Of a stretch of DNA of 64,000 nucleotides, positions 26,936-36,095 are shown one piece after another. The position numbers and the translations under genes were made by a program. The notes beneath the pieces are model-generated. The model saw only the letters and a program-made list of their open reading frames with translations. It ran no database searches and had not been told where the DNA came from. The DNA comes from Mycolicibacterium litorale (GTDB taxonomy: Bacteria > Actinomycetota > Actinomycetes > Mycobacteriales > Mycobacteriaceae). Numbering within the stretch: the stretch's first letter is position 1; each line of letters opens with the position of its first letter. The stretch spans positions 4,836,001 to 4,900,000 of the forward strand of contig NZ_AP023287.1 of assembly GCF_014218295.1 (NCBI RefSeq), given 5' to 3'.

Positions 26936-28003
26936 GTGACGGACGAGCCACTGGGTAGCCACGTGCTCGAACTGGAGGTGGCCGACGTCGTCGAGGAGAC
27001 GGCCGACGCCCGCTCTCTGGTCTTCAAGGTCCCCGACGGCGGTGACGTCCCCGCCGAGCGGTTGCGCTACTCGCCCGGTCAGTTCCTCACCCTGCGCGTG
27101 CCCAGCGAGCGCACCGGATCCGTCGCGCGCTGCTACTCGCTGTGCAGTTCGCCGTTCACCGACGACCCGCTGACCGTCACCGTCAAACGCACCGCCGACG
27201 GATACGCCTCGAACTGGCTCTGCGACAACGCCCATCCCGGCATGAAGATGCACGTGCTGGCGCCGTCCGGCACCTTCGTACCGACGTCGCTCGACACCGA
27301 CTTCCTGCTGCTGGCCGCGGGCAGCGGCATCACCCCGATGCTCGCGATCCTGAAATCGGCGCTCGCCGAGGGCAGCGGAAAAGTGGTGCTGGTGTACGCC
27401 AACCGCGACGAGGCAGGAGTCATCTTCGCCGGCACACTGCGCGAGCTCAGCGCCAAGTACTCCGACCGGCTCACCGTCGTGCACTGGCTCGAATCCGTCC
27501 AGGGCCTGCCCACCGCGACCGCGCTCGCCAATCTCGCCGCGCCCTACACCGGCCACGACGCCTACATCTGCGGACCGGGACCGTTCATGGCCGCCGCCGA
27601 GGAGGCGCTGACCAGCGCGGGCACCGCGCCGGACAAGATCCACATCGAGGTTTTCAAATCGCTGGAGTCCGACCCGTTCGCACGCGTTGTCATTGCGGCC
27701 GATGAGTCAGACGACAGCGACGAGGGCCCGGCGACCGCGGTGGTGACCCTCGACGGCGAAACCCACGAGGTCCGCTGGCCGCGCAACGTCAAATTGCTCG
27801 ACGTCCTGTTGGACAAGGGCCTCGACGCACCGTTCTCCTGCCGCGAGGGTCACTGCGGCGCCTGCGCGGTGCTCAAGAAGAGCGGGGACGTCGAGATGGA
27901 GATCAACGACGTGCTCGAACAGTCGGACCTCGACGAAGGCCTCATCCTGGGCTGTCAGGCGGTGCCGCGCTCGGATTCGGTCGAAGTCACCTACGACGAG
28001 TAG
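26936..28003 (+). CDS. kshB: KshB, reductase component of 3-ketosteroid 9-alpha-hydroxylase
   Basis: A 355-residue class IA oxygenase reductase. The N-terminal FAD domain contains RCYSLCSSP, the NAD part has AAGSGITPMLAILKS and CGPGPFM, and the C-terminal plant-type [2Fe-2S] ferredoxin has CREGHCGACAVLKK and a later LGCQA. It passes electrons to the KshA oxygenase (not in this window), starting ring B opening. The GTG at 26936 was chosen; it matches the usual KshB length, and the 30-residue upstream extension runs across the KstR operator. Confidence 0.9.
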   Translation: MTDEPLGSHVLELEVADVVEETADARSLVFKVPDGGDVPAERLRYSPGQFLTLRVPSERTGSVARCYSLCSSPFTDDPLTVTVKRTADGYASNWLCDNAHPGMKMHVLAPSGTFVPTSLDTDFLLLAAGSGITPMLAILKSALAEGSGKVVLVYANRDEAGVIFAGTLRELSAKYSDRLTVVHWLESVQGLPTATALANLAAPYTGHDAYICGPGPFMAAAEEALTSAGTAPDKIHIEVFKSLESDPFARVVIAADESDDSDEGPATAVVTLDGETHEVRWPRNVKLLDVLLDKGLDAPFSCREGHCGACAVLKKSGDVEMEINDVLEQSDLDEGLILGCQAVPRSDSVEVTYDE

Positions 28004-28024
28004 CGAAGGGCTAACTTCAACACG

Positions 28025-28597
28025 ATGAACCGGCTCGCAGCAGTAGGTGCGGCGGCATTGCTGACGGCACTTGTCCCCCAGCCCGCGACGGCCGTGGCCG
28101 CGGCGAACTCGGCGGTGTCCTCGATCGCCGTCGACCCGGCCACGACGATCGAGATGCACGTCAACGCCGACTGCGTGGGCAACAGATGCTCGTTCGACAC
28201 CACCGCCAACCTGTTGACCCCGGGCGGACCGACCGGCTTCCCCGGCGACGCATGGTCGCGCCAGACCATCACCCTGCGCAGCAACGACCGCAACGTGTGG
28301 CAGGAAGCCGAGTACAGCGCCCCGTCGGGCACGCCACGGGAAGTCAAGGGCGCCAACCACAACAACGTCCTGTCCAAGATGTACAAGTCGCTGCGCGACG
28401 TCGAGATCTCGGTGACGTCGTTCGGTGGCGGGCCGATCGAGCGTTACCGCGTCGACGGCAGCTCGATGCCCACCGAGTGGACCACCGGCCAGCCCGCGAC
28501 CAGGGCGGCGTTCATCGTCTGCAGCCACATCCAGGTGGTCTACGGCGGGGTGAACCTGACCACACCGGACGCCTGCGCGCAGACCACCTTCGGCTGA
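28025..28597 (+). CDS. Secreted protein of unknown function (Rv3572-like)
   Basis: A 190-residue protein with a cleavable signal peptide (AAVGAAALLTALVPQPATA, AxA-type site near residue 23). No enzyme motif was recognised. It lies between kshB and fadE34 in the same place as Rv3572 of M. tuberculosis. TAACTT at 28012-28017, 7 nt before the ATG, suggests a leaderless transcript. Its stop codon abuts the convergent fadE34 stop with no gap. Function unknown. Confidence 0.7.
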   Translation: MNRLAAVGAAALLTALVPQPATAVAAANSAVSSIAVDPATTIEMHVNADCVGNRCSFDTTANLLTPGGPTGFPGDAWSRQTITLRSNDRNVWQEAEYSAPSGTPREVKGANHNNVLSKMYKSLRDVEISVTSFGGGPIERYRVDGSSMPTEWTTGQPATRAAFIVCSHIQVVYGGVNLTTPDACAQTTFG

Positions 28598-30724
28598 CTA
28601 CCGGGGCAGTCCCAGCAGGCGTTCCCCGGCCAGCGTCAGCAGGATCTGCTCGGTGCCGCCCGCGATGGTCAGGCACCGCGTGTTGAGGAAGTCGTGGACC
28701 TGCTGGTTGGCCACCGCACCGGCGCCGTCGGAGAGATCCATCCGGAACTCCGCCAGACCCTGCCGGTAGCGCACGCCGATCAGCTTGCGGGCGCTCGACT
28801 CCGCGCCGGGATCCTGTCCGCCGACGGCCTTCTGCGCGATCCGCTGATCCAGCAGTGAGCCCACCTGTGCGGTCAGGATCAGGTGGCCGAGCCGGTCCCG
28901 ATCGGCCGGGTCCAGCCCGCGTTCGGCCACCGTGCGCAGCAGTTCCTCCATCGGATTGCCCAGCGCGGTCCCGCCCGCCATCGCCACCCGCTCGTTGGCC
29001 AGTGTGGTGCGGGCCAGCCGCCACCCGTCGTTGACCTGCCCGACCACCATCTCGTCGGGGACGAAGACGTCGTCGAAGAAGACCTCGTTGAACAGTTCGT
29101 CACCGGTGATCTCGCGCAGCGGGCGGATCACGATGCCCGGCGAGGTCATGTCGATGAGGAAGTACGTGATGCCCTTGTGCTTGGGCGCGTCCGGATCCGT
29201 ACGTGCCAGGCAGACACCCCAGTGCGCCTTGTGCGCGGCCGACGTCCACACTTTCTGCCCCGTCAGCCGCCAACCGCCGTCGGCACGAACGGCTTTCGTG
29301 CGCAACGCGGCCAGGTCCGATCCGGCGCCCGGCTCGCTGAACAGCTGGCACCAGAACAGCTCACCGCGCAGGGTCGCGGGAACGAATCGCTCGATCTGCT
29401 CGGGGCTGCCGTGCTCGAGGATCGTGGGGGCGGCCCACCAGCCGATGACGAGGTCCGGCCGGGACACGCCTGCCTCGGCCAGCTCCTGGTCGATCAGCAG
29501 CTGTTCGGCCGCCGACGCCGCGCGGCCGAACGGTTTCGGCCAGTGCGGGGCGAGCAGACCGGCCTCGGCGAGTGCGGCCTGACGTTGTTCGTCGGGCAGC
29601 GCCGCCACCTCGGCCACCGCCGCGCTGATCTCGGGCCGCAGATGGTCGACCGAGTCGAGGTCGATGCGCAGTTCGCGGCGCACCCCCTGCTCGGTCAGGT
29701 CGGCGATACGGCGCAACCACCGCGACCGCCCACCGAGGAACTGTGAGATGCCGTACGCACGGCGCAGATACAGGTGGGCGTCGTGCTCCCAGGTGATGCC
29801 GATACCGCCGAGCACCTGGATACAGTCCTTGGCGTTCGCCTTGGCCGCGTCGATACCGGCGGCCGCGGCGACCGCCGCGGCGATGCTCAGCTGCCGCTCG
29901 TCACCGTCGGTCACCGCGCGCGCCGCATCCGCCGACGTCACCGACACCTGTTCGGCACGCAGCAGCATCTCGGCGCACATGTGCTTGATGGCCTGGAAGC
30001 TGCCGATCGGCTTGCCGAACTGCTCGCGGACCTTCGCGTACTCCGTGGCGGTGACCAGCTGCCAGCGCGCCAGACCGGCCGCCTCGGCCGCCAGCAGCGT
30101 CGCCGCCAGATCGGCCAGCCGCGCCGCGGTGACGTCGAGCGTCGTGACCGGTGCGCCGTCGAGCGTCACCCGGGCCAGCGGCCGCGAGAAATCCGTCGCG
30201 GTCAGCGGTTCCACCGTCACCCCGTCGGCGCTCGCGTCGACGAGCACGACCGTGTCCCCGGCCGGGAGCAACAGCAGCCCGGACGGTTCGGCGCCGAGCA
30301 CGTACGGCGCGACGCCGGAGGCGGTGCCGCCGTCGACGGTGAGCTCCGCGGTGAGCGTGACCCCGGCGGTGCATTCACCGGATGCGAGCGCCTCCAGCAG
30401 CCCCTCGTCGGTGACGACGAGAGTGGCCAGCGCCGTGGTGGCGACGGGCCCGGGCACCATGGCCGCGGCCGCCTCGTCGACCATCGCGCACAGGTCCTCG
30501 ACGGTGCCGCCCGCCCCGCCCTGCTCCTCGGGGATCGCGACCCCGAAGATGCCCAGCTGCGCCAGGCCCGCGTACGCGCGCCGCCAGGCGTCGGCGTCAC
30601 CCTGCTCCACCTCGCGCGCCGCCTCCACCGCCCGCGACGCGGCGGCCCAGTCGCGCACCATTTCGCGGGCAGCAAACTGCTCGTCGGTGCCGGGGCCGGA
30701 CCCCGACAGCACTGACTGGGTCAT
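28598..30724 (-). CDS. fadE34: FadE34 (ChsE3), fused double acyl-CoA dehydrogenase of cholesterol side-chain oxidation
   Basis: A 708-residue protein made of two acyl-CoA dehydrogenase modules in tandem. The first half carries YAKVREQFGKPIGSFQAIKHM and GGIGITWEHDAHLYLRRAYG; the second carries FSEPGAGSDLAALRT, GQKVWTSAAHKAHWG and the C-terminal TIAGGTEQILLTLAGERLLGLPR. The double-length form is normal for FadE34, which oxidises a C5 side-chain steroid CoA thioester. It is divergent from kstR with a perfect KstR operator 44 bp upstream. Confidence 0.9.
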   Translation of the reverse strand: MTQSVLSGSGPGTDEQFAAREMVRDWAAASRAVEAAREVEQGDADAWRRAYAGLAQLGIFGVAIPEEQGGAGGTVEDLCAMVDEAAAAMVPGPVATTALATLVVTDEGLLEALASGECTAGVTLTAELTVDGGTASGVAPYVLGAEPSGLLLLPAGDTVVLVDASADGVTVEPLTATDFSRPLARVTLDGAPVTTLDVTAARLADLAATLLAAEAAGLARWQLVTATEYAKVREQFGKPIGSFQAIKHMCAEMLLRAEQVSVTSADAARAVTDGDERQLSIAAAVAAAAGIDAAKANAKDCIQVLGGIGITWEHDAHLYLRRAYGISQFLGGRSRWLRRIADLTEQGVRRELRIDLDSVDHLRPEISAAVAEVAALPDEQRQAALAEAGLLAPHWPKPFGRAASAAEQLLIDQELAEAGVSRPDLVIGWWAAPTILEHGSPEQIERFVPATLRGELFWCQLFSEPGAGSDLAALRTKAVRADGGWRLTGQKVWTSAAHKAHWGVCLARTDPDAPKHKGITYFLIDMTSPGIVIRPLREITGDELFNEVFFDDVFVPDEMVVGQVNDGWRLARTTLANERVAMAGGTALGNPMEELLRTVAERGLDPADRDRLGHLILTAQVGSLLDQRIAQKAVGGQDPGAESSARKLIGVRYRQGLAEFRMDLSDGAGAVANQQVHDFLNTRCLTIAGGTEQILLTLAGERLLGLPR

Positions 30725-30767
30725 TTCCGCACTCCTCGCGTTGGGTGAGAAGGCTCATACTCCCCAC

Positions 30768-30781
30768 TAGAACGTGTTCTA
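30768..30781. promoter_or_regulatory. Perfect KstR operator between fadE34 and kstR
   Basis: TAGAACGTGTTCTA fits TnnAACnnGTTnnA fully and is a palindrome apart from its two centre bases. It lies between the divergent fadE34 and kstR starts, allowing repression of the side-chain gene and KstR autoregulation. The rest of the gap to kstR (30782-31019) holds a run of seven G at about 30890 and no further recognised site. Confidence 0.9.
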
Positions 30782-31019
30782 ATGGTGCCAGCGTTCGACC
30801 GTCAAGTCGACTGGCATCGCAGCAGGACACGTCGGTGCGGCACCGGTGCTGGGGTGAGAAAACGGAGTCCGACATGCGTATCGTTTTTGGGGGGGTACGC
30901 ACGATGAAGGAGCGTCATACGGCATGTCCGAGGCCTCGATGCCAGCACACACCAGTCCGTCGTCGGGTTCCGACTCGCGCTCGCGCGAGACGGGCTCGGG
31001 CTCGCGCCCACGTGAGGTG

Positions 31020-31631
31020 ATGAACGTGGCGGTGCTCGCCGAATCCGAACTCGGCTCCGAAGCCCAGCGTGAACGGCGCAAGCGCATCCTCGATGCCACG
31101 CTGGCCATCGCCTCCAAGGGCGGGTACGAGGCCGTGCAGATGCGCGCGGTGGCCGAACGGGCCGACGTCGCCGTCGGCACCCTGTACCGGTATTTCCCGT
31201 CCAAGGTGCACCTGCTGGTGTCGGCGCTGGGCCGCGAATTCGAGCGGATCGACGCCAAGACCGATCGCGCCGCCCTCGCCGGCGGCACCCCGTATCAGCG
31301 GCTCAACTTCATGGTCGGCAAGCTGAACCGGGCGATGCAGCGCAACCCCCTGCTGACCGAGGCGATGACCCGGGCGTTCGTGTTCGCCGACGCGTCGGCA
31401 GCCGGTGAGGTTGATCACGTCGGCAAGTTGATGGACTCGATGTTCGCCCGCGCGATGAGCGATGGCGAGCCCACCGAGGACCAGTACCACATCGCCCGCG
31501 TCATCTCCGATGTCTGGCTGTCGAACCTGCTGGCGTGGCTGACCCGCCGGGCCTCGGCCACCGACGTGAGCAAACGGCTCGATCTGGCCGTGCGGCTGCT
31601 CATCGGCGACGGGGACCGCCCTAAGATCTGA
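31020..31631 (+). CDS. kstR: KstR, TetR-family master repressor of cholesterol catabolism
   Basis: A TetR regulator of about 203 residues. The core LAESELGSEAQRERRKRILD and the helix-turn-helix AVAERADVAVGTLYRYFPSK are those of KstR. It represses the upper cholesterol regulon (hsa, ksh, fadE34 here) and is released by a steroid CoA thioester. Start choice is uncertain: an in-frame ATG at 30924 would add a Ser/Gly/Arg-rich 32-residue tail, while ATG 31020 or GTG 31026 gives the expected length; GAGG precedes the last at good spacing. Confidence 0.9.
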   Translation: MNVAVLAESELGSEAQRERRKRILDATLAIASKGGYEAVQMRAVAERADVAVGTLYRYFPSKVHLLVSALGREFERIDAKTDRAALAGGTPYQRLNFMVGKLNRAMQRNPLLTEAMTRAFVFADASAAGEVDHVGKLMDSMFARAMSDGEPTEDQYHIARVISDVWLSNLLAWLTRRASATDVSKRLDLAVRLLIGDGDRPKI

Positions 31632-31634
31632 CGT

Positions 31635-32405
31635 GTGGCCGACGGCTTACCGACAGATCTGCGTGAGGCGCTCGACCGCGCCGCACACCTGCCCCGCCTC
31701 CTGATCGCCTGTGACTACGACGGCACGCTCGCGCCGATCGTGTCCAACCCCGCCGACGCCCGGCCGCTGCCGGCCTCGGCCGCCGCGCTGGAAGAGCTGG
31801 CCGAGCTGCCCGCGACCACCGTCTCGCTGATCTCCGGCAGGGCCCTGGCCGTGCTGCGGGCACTGTCCGGCGTGTCGGACCGGGTGCACCTGGTCGGCAG
31901 CCACGGCTCGGAGTTCGACACCGGGTTCGTCTCGCCGGTCGACGCGCGGGCCAAGGCGCTGCTCGAAGAGATCGAACGGACGCTCGACGGCATCGCCGCC
32001 GAATATCCCGGAGCGACAGTCGAATTGAAACCGGCCAGCGTCGCGCTGCACGTGCGCAACGCCTCCCCCGCCGACGGCGACGCGGCGATGCGCCGGGCGA
32101 ACGAGGCGGCGGCACAGTGGGATGCGCAGGTCACCGACGGCAAGGCCGTCAAGGAGTTCGCCGTCATCCACACCGACAAGGGACAGGCCGTCGACATCCT
32201 GCGCGATCAGCACGACGCCTCGGCGGTGGTGTTCCTCGGCGACGACGTCACCGACGAGAAGGCGTTCCGCCGCATGCGCGACGGCGACATCGGCGTCAAG
32301 GTCGGGCCCGGCGACACCGCCGCCGCCTACCGAGTGGACGAACCGCAGGACGTGGCCGAGGCGCTGCAGTACCTGGTGGCGGCGCGGCGTCGTGCTCGGT
32401 CCTGA
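31635..32405 (+). CDS. Trehalose-6-phosphate phosphatase-like HAD phosphatase (OtsB type)
   Basis: A 256-residue HAD-superfamily protein with the nucleophile motif CDYDGTLAP (near residue 26), SLISGR, and the acidic motif FLGDDVTDEKAF. These are trehalose-phosphatase signatures. It should release trehalose from trehalose-6-phosphate in the cytosol; whether it is the main OtsB or a paralogue cannot be told here. The GTG start follows the kstR stop by 3 nt; TAAGAT at 31622-31627 could make it leaderless. Confidence 0.8.
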   Translation: MADGLPTDLREALDRAAHLPRLLIACDYDGTLAPIVSNPADARPLPASAAALEELAELPATTVSLISGRALAVLRALSGVSDRVHLVGSHGSEFDTGFVSPVDARAKALLEEIERTLDGIAAEYPGATVELKPASVALHVRNASPADGDAAMRRANEAAAQWDAQVTDGKAVKEFAVIHTDKGQAVDILRDQHDASAVVFLGDDVTDEKAFRRMRDGDIGVKVGPGDTAAAYRVDEPQDVAEALQYLVAARRRARS

Positions 32406-33324
32406 CGACCTCGCCGCCCGTACCGCCCGTGCCGTCACCGCCGCGACGGCGGCCGGCCGCGGCCTCGGCCTGCGCGTCGACGAACCCCGGGTGCTCTACG
32501 ACGTCTTCTCCGTGATCGTCCACCTGGCGCCCTCCCCCGTGGTGGTGCGTGTTCCGACGGTGCTGCCCGGTTCGGTGCGGTCGTCCCCGGAGCGCCAGAT
32601 TGCGCAGCAGCGCGCCGAACTCGCGGTCGCGGGCTGGCTGGCCGACCACGGACACCCCGTCGTCCCGCCCAGCCCCCTTGTGCCACGCGAACCCGTTGTG
32701 CGCGAAGGCTTCTCGATGACGATGTGGCAGTACGTCGATGCGGTGAACGACACCGAGCCGGACTGGTCACGGCGGTGCGCCTCCACTGCGCGGCTGCACG
32801 CCGCGCTGCGTGACTACGACGGCGACGGCCTGGGCTTCCTCACCCAGTTCGAGACCTACATCCCCGGGGCACTCCGTGAGCTCGAGCGCCACCCGGACCT
32901 GCTCGGCGCGGCCGATGTGGACCGGGCACAACGGGAGTGGGCCGACATCGCACCGGTGCTGACGTCGCGGGCGGCCTTCGAGGCCGCCTTCCCCGCCGCC
33001 GACATCCAGCCCATCCACGGCGATGCGCCGTTCCACAACGTGATCGTCACCGCCGCCGGTGAGTACTGGTCGGATTTCGAACTGGTCACGCTCGGCGCGG
33101 TCGAATCGGATCTGGCCCTCGTCGGGCCCGAGGGCCGTGCCGCCTACGACGCCGCAGCCGCCGACATCGGTGGCCGCCCCCTCGACGACGGGGTGCTCGC
33201 GGTCATGGAATCGGCGGCCCTGCTCGCGTCGGTGGCCTGCCTGGCGATGGCGCCGCAACTGCCCATGCTGGTCGACGCGCTGGCACCGACGGTCGAACAA
33301 TGGCGCTCGCGCGCGGCGCGCTGA
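32392..33324 (+). CDS. Aminoglycoside phosphotransferase-fold kinase, substrate unknown
   Basis: A 310-residue APH-fold protein. The catalytic loop IHGDAPFHNVIV (Brenner motif, near residue 200) and the metal-binding SDFELVTLG are present. The likely GTG start overlaps the otsB-like gene by 14 nt, so the two are probably cotranscribed. Homologous folds phosphorylate sugars, amino alcohols or antibiotics; the trehalose-phosphatase neighbour hints at a sugar substrate, which is speculation. Confidence 0.68.
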   Translation: MLGPDDLAARTARAVTAATAAGRGLGLRVDEPRVLYDVFSVIVHLAPSPVVVRVPTVLPGSVRSSPERQIAQQRAELAVAGWLADHGHPVVPPSPLVPREPVVREGFSMTMWQYVDAVNDTEPDWSRRCASTARLHAALRDYDGDGLGFLTQFETYIPGALRELERHPDLLGAADVDRAQREWADIAPVLTSRAAFEAAFPAADIQPIHGDAPFHNVIVTAAGEYWSDFELVTLGAVESDLALVGPEGRAAYDAAAADIGGRPLDDGVLAVMESAALLASVACLAMAPQLPMLVDALAPTVEQWRSRAAR

Positions 33325-33327
33325 CAG

Positions 33328-34428
33328 TCAGGCCGGTGCGCCCGCGGTGCGGCCGCGCACCAGTTCGGTGTCGAGCACCTCGATGACCGGCAACCCGTCG
33401 CGGGGCGGCTCGTGCAGCAGTTTGCCTGCGCGGCGGCCCTTTTCGATGCTGGGCTGGACGACGGTCGTGAGCCCGCGGCGCAGTGCGTCGGGGATCCCGT
33501 CGAAACCCGTGACCGTCATCTGCCCCGGCACGTAGATCCCGCGCGAGCGCAGATAGTCCATCGCCGACAGCGCCAGGACGTCGGCGGTGCACATCAGCGC
33601 GGTCAGGCGCGGATTGGCGGCCAACGCCACCTCGGCGGCCGCGCCACCGGAGGTCGGGAGGTGCTCGTAGGTCTCGACGACCGTCACCGCGCGCCGGTCG
33701 AGACCGGCCGCATCCACCGCGTCGTAGACGCCCGCGATGCGCTCGCGCTGGACGTGGAAGTGCGGTGTGCGCAGCCGGTCCGGCTCGGCGACGGTGGGGC
33801 GCCGGCTGCCGTCGGGCCGCTCGAGACCGAGCCGCATCGTCAGCAACCCGATCTCTCGGTGGCCAAGACCGAGAACGTATTCGGCGATCCGGCGCATCGC
33901 CGCCCGGTCGTCGATGCACACCCGCGATGTGCCGGGCACATCCTTGGGCTGGTCGACGACCACCAGCGGCAGATGCCGTTGTTGCACGACCGGCAGATAC
34001 GGATCGTCGTCGCTGGCGGAGTAGACGACGAAACCGTCGACGCCCGCGGCGAGGACCGAAGCTGAACCCTCTTCGACGCTGCGGTTGGGGCCGACCGCCA
34101 CCAGCAGCAGCCCCTGCCCGGCCTCCTCACACGACTCGGCAAGGCCGGCAACGAAATCCAGTGCCGCCGGATCGCTGAAGGAGTAGTTCAGCGGTTCGGT
34201 GATCACCAGGCCGACCGCCCCCGCCCGCCTGGTGCGCAGCGACCGCGCCACCGGATCGGGCCCGGGATAGCCGAGCCGCTTGGCGGCGGTGAAGATCCGC
34301 TCACGCAGTTCGGCCGACAACTGGTCGGGCCGGTTGTACGCATTCGAGATGGTGGTGCGGCTGACCTTGAGTTCGGCCGCGAGCGAGGCCAGGGTCGCGT
34401 GCCGACGCGGCTCCGGACTCCGTGACAT
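33328..34428 (-). CDS. LacI-family transcriptional regulator (Rv3575c-like)
   Basis: A 366-residue LacI/GalR regulator. The N-terminal HTH and hinge are ATLASLAAELKVSRTTISNA and LRERIFTAAKRLGYPGPDP; the periplasmic-binding-like effector domain ends with the usual MTVTGFDGIPDALRRGLTTV. It is convergent with the APH-fold gene (gap 3 bp) and matches Rv3575c by position. The target and effector are unknown. Confidence 0.8.
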   Translation of the reverse strand: MSRSPEPRRHATLASLAAELKVSRTTISNAYNRPDQLSAELRERIFTAAKRLGYPGPDPVARSLRTRRAGAVGLVITEPLNYSFSDPAALDFVAGLAESCEEAGQGLLLVAVGPNRSVEEGSASVLAAGVDGFVVYSASDDDPYLPVVQQRHLPLVVVDQPKDVPGTSRVCIDDRAAMRRIAEYVLGLGHREIGLLTMRLGLERPDGSRRPTVAEPDRLRTPHFHVQRERIAGVYDAVDAAGLDRRAVTVVETYEHLPTSGGAAAEVALAANPRLTALMCTADVLALSAMDYLRSRGIYVPGQMTVTGFDGIPDALRRGLTTVVQPSIEKGRRAGKLLHEPPRDGLPVIEVLDTELVRGRTAGAPA

Positions 34429-34458
34429 GCTGTGTGACGTTAGCCGATGAGGCCCGCC

Positions 34459-35325
34459 TCACGTCACCAGCACGCGGTCCGCCGACGACCTCAGTCCCCG
34501 TTCGACCGCCCACACCACCGCCCACACAGCGCAGGCGATCGTGACGATGATGAAGCTGGGCGGGGCGTTGAACATCGCCGACAGCGCGAGCCCGGCCCAC
34601 ACCGCCACGAGGTTGATCGCCGTCGACAACGCGATGGCCGCCGCGGGCCGCGCGGTGAGCATGATGGCGGCCGCGGCGGGTGTCACCACCAACGCGAACA
34701 GCAGCAGTGTGCCGACCGCCTGCACGGCCATCGTCACCGCGAGGCCGAGCAGCACCATGAACACCACCGAAAGGGCCCGCACCGGCACACCCTTCGCGTC
34801 GGCCACCTGGGCGTTGACCGAACTGAACAGCAGCGGACGGTAGATGACGCCGACCCCCACCGCCAGCACGCCCAGCAGCACCGCGAACGACACGATCTGT
34901 TCGCGGGTGATCGCCAGGAGGTTGCCGAACAGGACGTTCGTCATCGTGCTGGAACTACGGGTGGCCAGGGAGTTGAACAACAGCCCCAGTCCGGTCGCCA
35001 TCGCCAGCACCGTGCCGGTGGCCACCTCCCGGTCGGCCGCGCGCCGGCCCAGCGCCCCGATCACCAGCGCACCGCCGATGCAGAAGGCCCCGAGACCCAA
35101 CGCCACCGGCAGTCCGAGCAGGGCCGCACCCGTCGCACCCGGTAACCCGATGTGGGCGAGCGCGTGCGCGGCGAACGACGTGTTGCGCACGACGACGAAG
35201 TAGCCGATCAGTCCCGCGGCCAGCGCCACGATGGTGCCGCCCACCAACGCGTTGCGCATGAAGGCCGACGCCAGGATCTGCCACCAGTTCTCCTGGTAGC
35301 CCAGCGCCACCACGGTCGTGGTCAT
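34459..35325 (-). CDS. znuB: ZnuB-type metal ABC transporter permease
   Basis: A 288-residue ABC-3 family permease with about eight membrane helices; FMRNALVGGTIVALAAGLIGYFVV and HIGLPGATGAALLG are typical of zinc/manganese importers. Its start overlaps the ATPase stop by 4 nt. It is the last gene of a substrate-binding protein/ATPase/permease operon. Zinc is the probable substrate because of the Zur-type box at the operon promoter. Confidence 0.82.
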   Translation of the reverse strand: MTTTVVALGYQENWWQILASAFMRNALVGGTIVALAAGLIGYFVVVRNTSFAAHALAHIGLPGATGAALLGLPVALGLGAFCIGGALVIGALGRRAADREVATGTVLAMATGLGLLFNSLATRSSSTMTNVLFGNLLAITREQIVSFAVLLGVLAVGVGVIYRPLLFSSVNAQVADAKGVPVRALSVVFMVLLGLAVTMAVQAVGTLLLFALVVTPAAAAIMLTARPAAAIALSTAINLVAVWAGLALSAMFNAPPSFIIVTIACAVWAVVWAVERGLRSSADRVLVT

Positions 35326-36095
35326 GAGCTCCTCCGCACGTACAGGTCACCCTGCGGGGTGTGCACCACCTCGACCGCGGCGCCGTACAAATGGGTGAGC
35401 AGCTTCTCGTCGACCACCCCGTCGAGCGAGTCGTAATGCGGGTGGCCGTCGAGAAGGTAGATCGCGCCGGTGAGGATCGGCAGCAGCGGGTTGAGGTCGT
35501 GGGCGACCACGAGCACCGTGACACCGAACTCGGCGTTGACCGTCTTCACCAGCCCGACGAGCTCATGCTGGCTGCGCATGTCGAGTGCGGCCAGCGGTTC
35601 GTCGAGGATCAGCATCCTCGGACGCCCGACCAGCGCCTCGGCGAGGGCGACGCGTTGGCGCTGCCCGCCGGACAACTGCGAGAGGCGCCGGTCGGCGAAG
35701 CTCGTCGCGTCCACGGCGGCCAGCACCGTGTCGACGCGGGCGCGGTCCTCGCGCGACGCGAGACCCAGACCCCACCGGTGCCCGTTGAGGCCCAGCATGA
35801 CCGCATCCCTGGCGCGGACCGCTTCACCGGCGTTGGAGCCGTAATTCTGCGGCACGTAACCGATCTGGCCGTTGAGCGCACCCGGTGGCCTGCCGAACAC
35901 CTCGACCCGCCCGGACGCGGGTTCGAGGAGGCCGAGCACCACCTGCAGCAGCGTGGTCTTCCCCGCGCCGTTGCTGCCGATGACCGCGACGACACCACCG
36001 GCGGGCACGTCGAAGTCGGCCTGCGACCAGATCGTGCGGCGGCCCCGGACGACGCTGACGCCGCGGAACGTCAGCGCCGGCTCAGCCGCCGACAC
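35322..36095 (-). CDS. znuC: ZnuC-type metal ABC transporter ATPase
   Basis: A 257-residue ATPase with Walker A GSNGAGKTT, the Q-loop in YVPQNYGS, signature [15 protein letters not shown], Walker B MLILDEPLAALD and the switch His in VVAHDLN. It energises metal import with the permease and the lipoprotein next to it. The GTG at 36095 overlaps the end of the binding-protein gene by 14 nt. A longer in-frame extension to 36281 has no ATPase homology and lies inside that gene. Confidence 0.84.
   Translation of the reverse strand: MSAAEPALTFRGVSVVRGRRTIWSQADFDVPAGGVVAVIGSNGAGKTTLLQVVLGLLEPASGRVEVFGRPPGALNGQIGYVPQNYGSNAGEAVRARDAVMLGLNGHRWGLGLASREDRARVDTVLAAVDATSFADRRLSQLSGGQRQRVALAEALVGRPRMLILDEPLAALDMRSQHELVGLVKTVNAEFGVTVLVVAHDLNPLLPILTGAIYLLDGHPHYDSLDGVVDEKLLTHLYGAAVEVVHTPQGDLYVRRSS

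Noticed and set aside
30782..30923. A riboswitch or small RNA in the kstR leader
   Set aside because: Only a 6-bp AAAACG/CGTTTT pairing and a run of seven G are visible; this is too weak to support a structured RNA.
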